Below, one piece after another: positions 1-6,015 of a stretch of 6,070 nucleotides of DNA. A program made the position numbers and the translations under genes. Where the stretch lies: NCBI GenBank assembly GCA_947302185.1, contig CAMYVI010000159.1, forward strand, positions 1 through 6,070. The letters run 5' to 3'. Within the stretch, counting starts at the first letter, position 1; every line of letters starts with the position of its first letter. The notes under the pieces are model-generated. The model was given only the letters and a program-made list of their open reading frames with translations, did no database searches and was not told the DNA's origin. This DNA is from an uncultured Lachnospiraceae bacterium. GTDB lineage: Bacteria > Bacillota_A > Clostridia > Lachnospirales > Lachnospiraceae.

Positions 1-7
1 AGAATTC

Positions 8-27
8 TCGTGACTTAAGTCGTGAGA
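8..27 (+). other. short stem-loop upstream of aroB
   Basis: Arms CTCGTGAC and GTCGTGAG around a TTAA loop can pair over 8 bp, two of them G-U wobbles in RNA; the inner GACTTAAGTC is a perfect DNA palindrome. No T-tract follows, so it is not a convincing terminator. It could be part of the 3' end of a transcript entering from the left, or chance. A frame open from base 1 closes with TAA at 16-18 and could be the last codons of an upstream gene, but five residues are too few to identify it. No clear sigma-A promoter is visible between here and aroB. Confidence 0.25.
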
Positions 28-98
28 TGAATGCGCAGTTTCTATGTCGGATTGTCTCATGCAAATATGCGGGGGATTTTCATTGCGCCCATCTTAAG

Positions 99-106
99 AA
101 GGAGGT
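99..106 (+). promoter_or_regulatory. ribosome binding site deciding the aroB start
   Basis: AAGGAGGT is a full-length complement to the 16S rRNA 3' end. It lies 5 bases before GTG at 112-114. The in-frame ATG at 31 has no comparable site, so the GTG is the likely start. Confidence 0.85.
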
Positions 107-111
107 TAATT

Positions 112-1179
112 GTGAGTTTATATTTTAGTAATTCATTCGAGGGACTTAAGGATAAGTTTGCGGATATGACTGTAAAACCGGGCAAAATATGTGTCGTATG
201 CGACACGAAAACGTTTTCGTTATATGCAAAATCGATCATTTCTGAATTAAATAAAATATTTGAACATGTGGATAACTTCACCTTCGCCGGAGGTGAGGAA
301 AACAAGAATCTGGAAAACATTCAGGATCTGTATCGCTTTCTGATAGAGCATCACTATGACAGGAAAGATTGCCTGGCGGCTCTGGGCGGCGGTGTGGTCG
401 GAGATATGACCGGTTTCGCGGCCGCAACTTATCTTCGCGGTATTTCATTTGTCCAGATACCGACAACGCTTCTTGCACAGGTGGATTCCAGTATCGGAGG
501 TAAGACGGGCGTAGATTTTCTCGGGTACAAGAATATGATCGGAGCCTTCCATTTGCCCGAATTCGTATATACGAATCCGCTCGTTTTGAAAACATTACCG
601 GAGAAAGAATACATATCGGGAATGGGTGAGGTATTGAAGTCAGCCCTTCTTGCAGATGCAGACTTTTTTGAATGGATTCTTGACCATATGGATGCCATTA
701 TGGAGAAAGAGGATGATATTATACTTGAAATGGTGAAAAGAACGGCTAAAATCAAAGTTGATATCGTCGAAAGGGATCCGAAAGAAAAAGGAGAGCGCGC
801 GCTGCTTAACCTCGGACACACAATAGGCCACGCTATCGAAAAGTATAAGAATTTCACGATGCCTCACGGAATGTGCGTAGGTCTCGGATGTATAGCAGCC
901 GCTGCAATGAGCATGAAGAGAGGTTATCTGGAACCGGAAGAACTGTATGAAATCAGGGATGTGTGCGTCATGTTCGGTCTTCCGATGTTCGCAGACGGTA
1001 TAGACGAGAATGAGATCCTGAAGATCACGAAAACCGACAAGAAGATGTCCGGAGGACATATAAGATTTATTCTGCTTGAAGAAATAGGAAAAGCTGTCAT
1101 TGCAGAAGATGTGACAGATGAGGAGATTTTGGACGGCATTCGTTTTATTAACGGGGATGCGATTCGTTTTGAGGATTGA
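112..1179 (+). CDS. aroB: 3-dehydroquinate synthase
   Basis: This cytoplasmic enzyme converts DAHP to 3-dehydroquinate, the second step of the shikimate pathway, using NAD and a divalent metal. The 355-residue product from the GTG start matches the usual family length. The nucleotide-binding core is clear: LGGGVVGDMTGFAAATYLRG (residues 91-110), then IPTTLLAQVDSSIGGKTGVD (116-135). By comparison with the Aspergillus domain, metal ligands are E173 (in GMGEVLK), H236 (in NLGHTIGH) and H252 (in PHGM). K215, R229, N233 and H240 match the substrate-binding and catalytic positions. The 27 extra codons back to an ATG at 31 are not AroB-like and lack a ribosome site. It leads a cluster with lspA and the rluD-like gene, 51 bp before lspA; no other shikimate gene is in view. 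Function is secure; co-transcription with lspA is inferred from spacing. Confidence 0.97.
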   Translation: MSLYFSNSFEGLKDKFADMTVKPGKICVVCDTKTFSLYAKSIISELNKIFEHVDNFTFAGGEENKNLENIQDLYRFLIEHHYDRKDCLAALGGGVVGDMTGFAAATYLRGISFVQIPTTLLAQVDSSIGGKTGVDFLGYKNMIGAFHLPEFVYTNPLVLKTLPEKEYISGMGEVLKSALLADADFFEWILDHMDAIMEKEDDIILEMVKRTAKIKVDIVERDPKEKGERALLNLGHTIGHAIEKYKNFTMPHGMCVGLGCIAAAAMSMKRGYLEPEELYEIRDVCVMFGLPMFADGIDENEILKITKTDKKMSGGHIRFILLEEIGKAVIAEDVTDEEILDGIRFINGDAIRFED

Positions 1180-1203
1180 CCGGAAGAAGATTGACCGGAA
1201 GAA
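1174..1203 (+). repeat. perfect tandem duplication of 15 bp over the aroB stop
   Basis: GATTGACCGGAAGAA occurs twice back to back, at 1174-1188 and 1189-1203. The first copy contains the aroB TGA stop (1177-1179), and the second carries the same TGA in the same frame. The duplication therefore adds a backup stop and lengthens the aroB-lspA gap by 15 bp without changing either protein. It looks like a slippage-type duplication. Confidence 0.9.
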
Positions 1204-1230
1204 AAAAGAAATTATCAACGGAGAAATAAA

Positions 1231-1737
1231 ATGACTGACAAAAAAAGTTACGCTAGATATATCGGCGCCGTTTTACTGTTCGCAGCACTCACAGCCCTTG
1301 ATCTGCTCACCAAGCGTTGGGCTGTCACAGCGCTGCGTGAAAAACCGCTTGTATTGATAAAAGGAGTATTTGAGCTGAGATATCTGGAGAACAGGGGTGC
1401 GGCATTCGGTCTTCTTCAGAATCAAAGGACATTTTTTATTGTACTGACAGTTGTCTTTCTTGCGGCGATGATCTATATTTACACGAAAATCCCCTCAGAC
1501 GGGAAATACCTGATTCTCAGAATACTCGTTATTGTAGTGTCGGCAGGAGCTTTCGGAAACTTTTATGACAGGCTGACCCTGACGTACGTGCGCGACTTTC
1601 TGTATTTTTCTCTGATAGATTTTCCAATATTTAACGTGGCGGATATATATGTTACATGTTCGGCGGTCGCGTTTTTTATCCTGATTGTTTTTTTCTATAA
1701 AGAAGATGACCTGAAATTCATGGAGAAACAGAAATGA
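1231..1737 (+). CDS. lspA: lipoprotein signal peptidase (signal peptidase II)
   Basis: This membrane aspartyl protease removes the signal peptide from diacylglyceryl-modified prolipoproteins. The 168-residue product has the usual family length and four hydrophobic segments, roughly residues 10-28, 66-86, 95-109 and 139-156. Family motifs are present: D24 in DLLTKRW, NRGAAFG (54-60), GNFYDRL (109-115) and FNVADIYV (134-141). The catalytic aspartates are D113 and D138. A GGAGA ribosome site at 1220-1224 lies 6 bases before the ATG. The stop overlaps the next gene's start (ATGA at 1734-1737), a layout that usually couples translation of lspA and rluD. Confidence 0.97.
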   Translation: MTDKKSYARYIGAVLLFAALTALDLLTKRWAVTALREKPLVLIKGVFELRYLENRGAAFGLLQNQRTFFIVLTVVFLAAMIYIYTKIPSDGKYLILRILVIVVSAGAFGNFYDRLTLTYVRDFLYFSLIDFPIFNVADIYVTCSAVAFFILIVFFYKEDDLKFMEKQK

Positions 1738-2792
1738 CGGATGAGAGTATAAAGAATTTTCCCGAAGCAGCCGGTATGAACGGGATACTAAATGATATCG
1801 AAGAGGCTTCTTGGGACGGCGCAGGGCAGACAATGGATCCGGACGATGACATAGAACAAATCGATTTTCATGAAACGGAGCGCCGCATCATCGTTCCGGC
1901 TGAGTTTTCCGGACTCAGGGCTGACCGCTTTCTTGCCTTGTCCTTACCGGAACTCTCCAGAAGCCGTTTGCAGGAGCTTATACGTGACGGACTGGTAACT
2001 ATCGGGGAGAGACCCTTAAAAAGCTCCAGAAAGCTGAATACGGGGGAAATAATAGTACTCAGGATCCCGGAGCCGCAGGATCCTGAAATACTACCCGAGA
2101 ATATTCCGCTCGATATCCTGTATGAAGATGATGACGTTCTGATCGTCAACAAGCCTAAAAATATGACAGTCCATCCGGCGCCCGGTCATCCGAGCGGAAC
2201 GCTGGTCAATGCCGTCATGTATCACTGTCATGACAATCTTTCCGGCATAAACGGAATCCTGAGGCCGGGAATAGTTCATCGGATCGATAAAGATACGACG
2301 GGCGCTCTGATAATCTGCAAGAATGATATTGCTCACCGGAAAATTGCAGAGCAGCTGGCAGTTCACTCGATTACCCGCAAATATCTCGGAATCGTATGCG
2401 GAAATGTGAAAGAAGATATCGGGACGATTTAAGGAAATATCGGACGTGACCCTAAAGAAAGAAAGCGGATGGCAGTCGTTAAGAACGGCGGAAAGCACGC
2501 GGTCACTCATTATCCCGTGACTGAGCGCTTCGGTAACTACACGCTCTGTGAGTTCGTGCTTGAGACCGGCCGGACACATCAGATCCGGGTGCATATGGCC
2601 TCCGCGGGTCATCCGCTGCTAGGCGATCCGGTTTACAGCTCAGGTCGTTCTCCGTATCCGGTACAGGGGCAGACTCTCCATGCGGCAACGATCGGATTCA
2701 TTCATCCGAGGACGGGAGAGTATGTTGAATTTTCGGCCCCGCTTCCTGAATATTTTGAGAACATCCTGAGGAAACTCCGCTCAAAATTATGA
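1734..2792 (+). pseudogene. rluD: RluD/RluA-family 23S rRNA pseudouridine synthase, interrupted by an in-frame TAA
   Basis: The family isomerises specific uridines in large-subunit rRNA to pseudouridine. The frame starts inside the lspA stop, with GGAGA at 1722-1726. It runs 232 codons to TAA at 2430-2432, then continues in the same frame for 119 more codons to TGA at 2790-2792. Residues about 52-110 form an S4 RNA-binding domain (LRADRFLALSLPELSRSRL). The catalytic motif VHRIDKDTTGAL places the nucleophile at D185. After the stop come GNIGRDPKERKRMAV and GRTHQIRVHMASAGHPLLGD, which complete the synthase fold. Relatives usually have an acidic residue at the stop position (GTI-E/D), so GAA to TAA is the simplest change. 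The first 50 residues are an acidic extension not typical of the family. The truncated product keeps D185 but lacks the C-terminal third of the catalytic domain and is probably inactive. An ATG at 2469 could start the second fragment, but it has no good ribosome site. Sequencing error or readthrough cannot be excluded. Confidence 0.85.
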
Positions 2793-2805
2793 TAAAGAAG
2801 CCGAA

Positions 2806-2858
2806 AAAAGCTGTCACCTGTCATCCTCTTTGTATGATGACGACAGGCGACAGCTTTT
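2806..2858. terminator. bidirectional intrinsic terminator between convergent genes
   Basis: The outer arms AAAAGCTGTC (2806-2815) and GACAGCTTTT (2849-2858) pair perfectly. After one A-C mismatch, CCTGTC pairs with GACAGG and GTCATC with GATGAC, with a 3-base GAC bulge on the right arm. It sits 14 bp after the rluD stop. On the plus strand the stem ends in TTTTGTTATGT; on the minus strand it ends in six Ts, so it can stop transcription from the rluD side and from lldP. Confidence 0.85.
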
Positions 2859-2895
2859 GTTATGTCATAAAAAGCCTTCGGCGGATCGCAGATGT

Positions 2896-2955
2896 GCGCA
2901 GTGGAAGGCACTTACGCGCCGCGAACGTCGCGGCAAGAACGCCGAGGCGTTCTTG
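2896..2955. other. cluster of stem-loops downstream of lldP
   Basis: Three inverted repeats follow one another. GCGCAGTG (2896-2903) pairs with CACT plus GCGC (2909-2912 and 2916-2919) across a 3-base bulge. GCCGCGA (2918-2924) pairs with TCGCGGC (2928-2934). CAAGAACGCC (2934-2943) pairs with GGCGTTCTTG (2946-2955). Neighbouring stems share bases, so not all can form at once. No T-tract follows them on the minus strand before the terminator at 2806-2858. They lie in the 3' untranslated part of the lldP transcript and may stabilise it or assist termination; a REP-like palindromic unit is an alternative. Confidence 0.55.
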
Positions 2956-2967
2956 AACTTTGAACTG

Positions 2968-4494
2968 TTACTGAAGAACAAAGCAGACAATTCCGCCGAT
3001 CAGTGCAAACAGAATCGTGTAGACCGCAGTCTTGCTGAGAATCTTACTTTCAGCCCCGCTCAGATTGCAGGCTGCGGTTCCGATCGCGATACTTTGCGGG
3101 CAGATCATCTTTCCGATACCTGCACCCATAAGGTTAGCCGCAGCGAGCCATATCGGGTCTGCTCCGATCTGCTTGGCGGTCTCGACCTGAAGCTGGCCGA
3201 ACAGTGCGGTCGTGGAAGTACCTGAACCCGTTACGAAACCTCCGATTGTTCCGATGAGCGGGGAAATGAGCGGGAACTTGTCGCCTGCGACCGCAACGAG
3301 AACATTGGCGATGTCACTGATCATTCCGCTGTAGCCCATGATTTTGGCGACAGCAAGTACCGAGCAGATTGTAATGATCGTCTTAACATTATTCTTAACA
3401 GTGGTGCCAAATATGCCGAAGATTTCGCCGATGCCCGCTCCCTGAATCAGACCGCCGATTATACCTGCGAGAATGATGAGGACGCCCGGCGTATTGATCC
3501 AGTAAAATGTGAGAGTGGCCGGGTTCTCACCGGCGTAAAACGAAATCTTGGAGTTAATGGATGCCAGAGGATCATGAATGAACGGGACCAATGTTGACGT
3601 AAGGAGCAGGAAAACGAAGATCAGGATGAAAGGAGACCACGCAACAAGTGCCTCATTGAGAGAAAGTCCTTTCAATCCGTCTCCGCTGCTCTCGACTTCA
3701 AATTCCGGAATCTTTTTCCTCGGCAGTTTCATGGCTGCAATAATTATGGCGACCATACATATGATAGCGCCGATGATATTTGCAAGATCCGGACCGATGA
3801 TATTTGCAACAATATACTGCGGAACCAAAAATGCGATGTCAGCGATGAGGATGATCGGAACGAGTCCTTTGAGAGCTTTAATGCCCTGACCTATCACTAT
3901 TACCGCGATGAACGGAAGCAGGAATGAAACTACAAGCTGAATTTTTGCTACATTGCCTGAGATCGCTACAACATCAAACCCCGTGATGTTCGCCATGGTG
4001 TTGGTCGGAACTCCGACGGATCCGAATGCGGTCGGCGTTGAGTTGATGATAAGGCAGCTTACGATGGAGAGGATCGGATCGAAACCGAGTCCTACGAGGA
4101 TTCCGGCCGGGATAGCAACGGCTGTACCGAATCCGGCCATACCTTCCATGAAATTACCGAAACCGAAGGCGATCAGAAGCATAAGGATGCGCTTGTCAGT
4201 TGATACGCCGGCGAGCATGGCTTTGATTTTTTCCATAGCTCCGGTCCTGAGAGTGAGATTGTAGACAAAAAGTGCGGCCAGGATAACTATGATGATAGGC
4301 CAGAGAGCGTTGCAGACTCCTTCAAGCGCTGCAGTTGCTGTGTTGATGACACTGAGATGCCAACCTGCGATCGCGAGGATAAACGTTATCACAAAGGCTA
4401 TGAAACAAGCCTTAAAACCAGGCATCTTCAGGATACTCATAGCTACGATGAGCCAGATAATGGGAAGTAAAGCTAGGATGAATTTTAGAAACAT
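2968..4494 (-). CDS. lldP: L-lactate permease family transporter
   Basis: This integral membrane transporter belongs to the LctP/LldP family, which moves lactate (and in some members glycolate) with protons. The 508-residue product is hydrophobic throughout, with roughly 12 to 14 membrane segments. Conserved blocks are GFGNFMEGMAGFGTAVAIPA (residues 111-130), NSTPTAFGSVGVPTNT (151-166), GGFVTGSGTSTTALFGQLQ (418-436) and GKMICPQSIAIGTA (461-474). A charged loop around 257-277 separates the two halves. The frame stays open to an ATG at 4569, but the promoter at 4528-4536 lies inside that extension and the extra 25 residues are polar and not family-like. An AAAGGGGG site at 4507-4514 lies 12 bases before the ATG at 4494, a rather long spacing. 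No lactate dehydrogenase, racemase or regulator is adjacent, so direction of transport (uptake or export) is unknown. The family is secure; the substrate is inferred. Confidence 0.93.
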   Translation of the reverse strand: MFLKFILALLPIIWLIVAMSILKMPGFKACFIAFVITFILAIAGWHLSVINTATAALEGVCNALWPIIIVILAALFVYNLTLRTGAMEKIKAMLAGVSTDKRILMLLIAFGFGNFMEGMAGFGTAVAIPAGILVGLGFDPILSIVSCLIINSTPTAFGSVGVPTNTMANITGFDVVAISGNVAKIQLVVSFLLPFIAVIVIGQGIKALKGLVPIILIADIAFLVPQYIVANIIGPDLANIIGAIICMVAIIIAAMKLPRKKIPEFEVESSGDGLKGLSLNEALVAWSPFILIFVFLLLTSTLVPFIHDPLASINSKISFYAGENPATLTFYWINTPGVLIILAGIIGGLIQGAGIGEIFGIFGTTVKNNVKTIITICSVLAVAKIMGYSGMISDIANVLVAVAGDKFPLISPLIGTIGGFVTGSGTSTTALFGQLQVETAKQIGADPIWLAAANLMGAGIGKMICPQSIAIGTAACNLSGAESKILSKTAVYTILFALIGGIVCFVLQ

Positions 4495-4527
4495 AACGGC
4501 TTTGTGCCCCCTTTCATTAATATCATC

Positions 4528-4536
4528 ATTATAGCA
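4528..4536 (-). promoter_or_regulatory. extended -10 promoter for lldP
   Basis: Read on the minus strand this is TGCTATAAT, a perfect extended -10 (TGnTATAAT). No good -35 hexamer lies at the usual distance, as is common for extended -10 promoters. Transcription would begin near 4521, giving a leader of about 27 bases that holds the AAAGGGGG ribosome site. This supports the lldP start at 4494. Confidence 0.75.
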
Positions 4537-4605
4537 TCTTTCTTCGCACTTTCCACAAAAGAATGACACAAAAAAGCGGAAATACTGACAATTTTGTTAT
4601 TTCAG

Positions 4606-4639
4606 CCGCGGAGATTATTAACAGACGGTTAATCTGCGG
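4606..4639. repeat. inverted repeat in the recombinase-lldP intergenic region
   Basis: CCGC-gg-AGATTA (4606-4617) pairs with TAATCTGCGG (4630-4639), a 10-bp stem with a 2-base bulge and a 12-base loop. A second overlapping symmetry, ATTAAC-N5-GTTAAT, occupies 4617-4633. No T-tract follows on the minus strand, so it is a poor terminator for the recombinase. It lies about 70 bp upstream of the lldP -10 and could be an operator for lldP or a recombinase-binding site. Its right arm is part of the 23-bp direct repeat. Confidence 0.6.
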
Positions 4640-4652
4640 ATCAGAATTTTCG
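4630..4652. repeat. 23-bp imperfect direct repeat, copy 1
   Basis: It starts TAATCTGCGGATCAG and ends TTTTCG. It matches 4745-4767 at 20 of 23 positions, 115 bp away. The match stops sharply at both ends. Confidence 0.8.
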
Positions 4653-4686
4653 TGACGGATTTCCATGAAGAAAACGGAATAAAAGA

Positions 4687-4713
4687 AGTTTACATAATAA
4701 TATTATGTCGCCG
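4687..4713. other. dif-like site 1 (candidate Xer-type binding site)
   Basis: On the plus strand, TACATAA (4691-4697), a 5-base centre and TTATGTC (4703-4709) form an inverted repeat. On the minus strand one arm reads TTATGTAAACT, identical to the XerD-side arm of the Bacillus subtilis dif site as I recall it. The opposite arm does not resemble that dif, and the centre is 5 rather than the usual 6-8 bases. It may instead be an operator or an AT-rich palindrome. Confidence 0.4.
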
Positions 4714-4723
4714 ATTGCACGCA

Positions 4724-4750
4724 GGTATACATAACTATTTTATGTAATCT
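4724..4750. other. dif-like site 2 (candidate Xer-type binding site)
   Basis: GGTATACATAA (4724-4734), CTATT, then TTATGTAATCT (4740-4750). The TACATAA and TTATGTA arms are a perfect 7-bp inverted repeat with the same 5-base spacing as site 1, exactly 37 bp away in the same orientation. The left arm resembles the XerC arm of E. coli dif (GGTGCGCATAA). It ends 5 bp short of the recombinase stop codon and overlaps copy 2 of the 23-bp repeat. Confidence 0.4.
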
Positions 4751-4767
4751 GCGCATCAGTCTTTTCG
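4745..4767. repeat. 23-bp imperfect direct repeat, copy 2, over the recombinase 3' end
   Basis: It starts TAATCTGCGCATCAG and ends TTTTCG, 20 of 23 identical to 4630-4652. On the minus strand it spans the last codons (Arg-Lys-Asp), the TGA stop and 11 bases beyond. Copy 1 keeps the TGA but would encode Arg-Lys-Phe. Confidence 0.8.
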
Positions 4768-5829
4768 CAGATGCACTGCACCCGCTGCGCGTCTCCGCCT
4801 CTCATCATCCATAGCCGCATAGTGACGACGTGTGGTATTAACGTCCTTGTGGCCGAGTACGTCTGCAACGAGATAAATGTCGCCTGTTTCCCTGTATAGT
4901 GCGGTACCGTAAGTACTCCTCAGCTTGTGAGGCGTAATTTTCTTAGTGGTCGTTACAGCTGACGCATATTTTTCGACAAGATCTTCAACGGACCGAACAG
5001 TCATTCTCCTTCTCTGGATAGAGTAGAAGAGGGCATGCTCGTGTCCTGTGCATGGAGTGATACCTTTCCTTATTTCCAGATAATTCCTGAGGGCTTCCTC
5101 GACTTCGGGACCGAAATAGACCACGGCTTCATTCCCGCCTTTCCTTACGATACGGATGCCGTTATTTCTGAAATCAATGTCCTCAATATCAAGACCGACA
5201 CATTCAGATACTCGTATACCTGTTCCGAGGAGAAGTGTGACAATTGCGAGATCGCGCTCACGTGTCTTTTTGTAATAACTGAGTGCTTTTCCGGTAAGAC
5301 GGTCACCGCAGTTCTCAATATAGTCGAGAAGGATGGCTACTTCATCCGTATCGAGACGAATGATCGTTTTCTCGTGGATCTTAGGCATATCTATAAGAAC
5401 GGTTGGATTGGTCTTAATCATTTCCTGACGGAACAGATAGCCGTAAAAGCTTCTGAGAGCCGATAATTTGCGTTTTAGACCGAGAAGCCCATTGGTGTTC
5501 AGAGGCGAGGTGTTTTTGCGATCTGAGGGCGTCTCGTAGAGCTTCAGATATTCCATATATTCCTCAAGATCTCTCGGGGTGACGCGGTCGAGATCCTCTA
5601 GAGTAAAATCCTTGAGATCATGGTTTTTATATACCGGGTTCTGGCTCTGCAGAAACTCAAAGAAGACCCGGATGTCATAGGCATACGAGATGCGCGTTTT
5701 GGTGGTCGAGGTGGAATCGATGGCCCTGAAATAGTCTTTGACGTATGGGGGCATGGTGCTTAGGACTTCACGGAGTTTAAGGATGTTTTTGCGGTCGGTC
5801 TGTTCACGGTAAGTAATGCGGTCTGCCAT
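4756..5829 (-). CDS. Xer-like tyrosine recombinase (site-specific integrase)
   Basis: It belongs to the tyrosine recombinases, which cut and rejoin DNA at paired binding sites through a covalent phosphotyrosine. An N-terminal core-binding domain (about residues 27-140, SYAYDIRVFFEFLQ to SALRSFYGYLF) is followed by a catalytic domain (about 150-340). All catalytic residues are present: R206 in GTGIRVSE, K230 in VRKGG, H301 and R304 in HKLRSTYG, H327 in LGHKD and nucleophile Y337 in TTRRHY. At 357 residues it is longer than typical XerC/XerD (about 300), mainly through a longer N-terminus and a linker near 97-115. GGAGG at 5836-5840 lies 6 bases before the ATG. No obvious promoter is seen directly upstream; a TATAAT lies in the repeat at 5922-5927 with no matching -35. 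There are no phage, conjugation or excisionase genes in the window, so it could be a chromosomal Xer-type gene, an orphan integrase, or the end of an element extending right. Repeats lie on both sides. Family is secure; the target site is unknown. Confidence 0.93.
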   Translation of the reverse strand: MADRITYREQTDRKNILKLREVLSTMPPYVKDYFRAIDSTSTTKTRISYAYDIRVFFEFLQSQNPVYKNHDLKDFTLEDLDRVTPRDLEEYMEYLKLYETPSDRKNTSPLNTNGLLGLKRKLSALRSFYGYLFRQEMIKTNPTVLIDMPKIHEKTIIRLDTDEVAILLDYIENCGDRLTGKALSYYKKTRERDLAIVTLLLGTGIRVSECVGLDIEDIDFRNNGIRIVRKGGNEAVVYFGPEVEEALRNYLEIRKGITPCTGHEHALFYSIQRRRMTVRSVEDLVEKYASAVTTTKKITPHKLRSTYGTALYRETGDIYLVADVLGHKDVNTTRRHYAAMDDERRRRAAGAVHLRKD

Positions 5830-5862
5830 AAAAATCCTCCAATGATAAGAACAATAAGCAAT

Positions 5863-5877
5863 GAGTTTAACGAAACA
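5863..5877. repeat. 15-bp direct repeat, copy 1
   Basis: GAGTTTAACGAAACA, identical to 5950-5964 at an offset of 87 bp. It lies in the leader of the recombinase gene, 23 bp upstream of its ribosome site. With the 55-bp repeat it forms a unit of about 87 bp. Confidence 0.85.
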
Positions 5878-5879
5878 AA

Positions 5880-5934
5880 TATGTGTTCAGATGTTCCCGT
5901 TCACCGGGAAGCGATTCCTTTATTATATGCGGTA
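5880..5934. repeat. long direct repeat, copy 1
   Basis: These 55 bp are identical to 6016-6070, offset 136 bp. Inside are a hairpin, TTCCCG-TTCAC-CGGGAA (5894-5910), three GTTC words (5885, 5893, 5899) and, on the minus strand, a TATAAT at 5922-5927. It starts 50 bp upstream of the recombinase ATG, so it may contain control elements for that gene. It has no coding potential. Confidence 0.9.
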
Positions 5935-5949
5935 AAAATGCCTCCCTCC

Positions 5950-5964
5950 GAGTTTAACGAAACA
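5950..5964. repeat. 15-bp direct repeat, copy 2
   Basis: Identical to 5863-5877. In copy 1 the 55-bp repeat follows after two bases (AA); here a stem-loop lies between the two elements. Confidence 0.85.
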
Positions 5965-6013
5965 GATGGAGCCCTGAAGAAAACGCGAAAGTTATAAATT
6001 TACGGCTCCATCT
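5964..6013. repeat. stem-loop inserted in the second repeat unit
   Basis: AGATGGAGCC (5964-5973) and GGCTCCATCT (6004-6013) form a perfect 10-bp inverted repeat around a 30-base loop. TTT follows on the plus strand, so it could act as a weak plus-strand terminator, although no plus-strand gene precedes it. The first unit lacks this segment, so it is a hairpin-bounded insertion (or unit 1 lost it). No target duplication is visible, which argues against a classical MITE. Confidence 0.7.
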
Positions 6014-6015
6014 TT

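Noticed and set aside
31..111. Longer aroB start at ATG 31
   Set aside because: It has no ribosome site and its residues are unlike AroB; the full AAGGAGGT before GTG 112 gives the normal family length.
2830..3225. Plus-strand open frame of 131 codons
   Set aside because: It crosses the terminator and stem-loop cluster and then runs antisense to the well-supported lldP; no recognisable domain or ribosome site.
4495..4569. Longer lldP start at 4569
   Set aside because: The extended -10 at 4528-4536 lies inside it, and the extra residues are polar and encode the ribosome site.
5035..5466. Plus-strand open frame of 143 codons
   Set aside because: It is entirely antisense to the recombinase, whose motifs are clear; it is a shadow frame.
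5876..5889. LexA (SOS) box in the recombinase leader
   Set aside because: CAAATATGTGTTCA resembles the CGAAC-N4-GTTCG box but its left half has mismatches, and copy 2 of the repeat loses that half; too weak to call.
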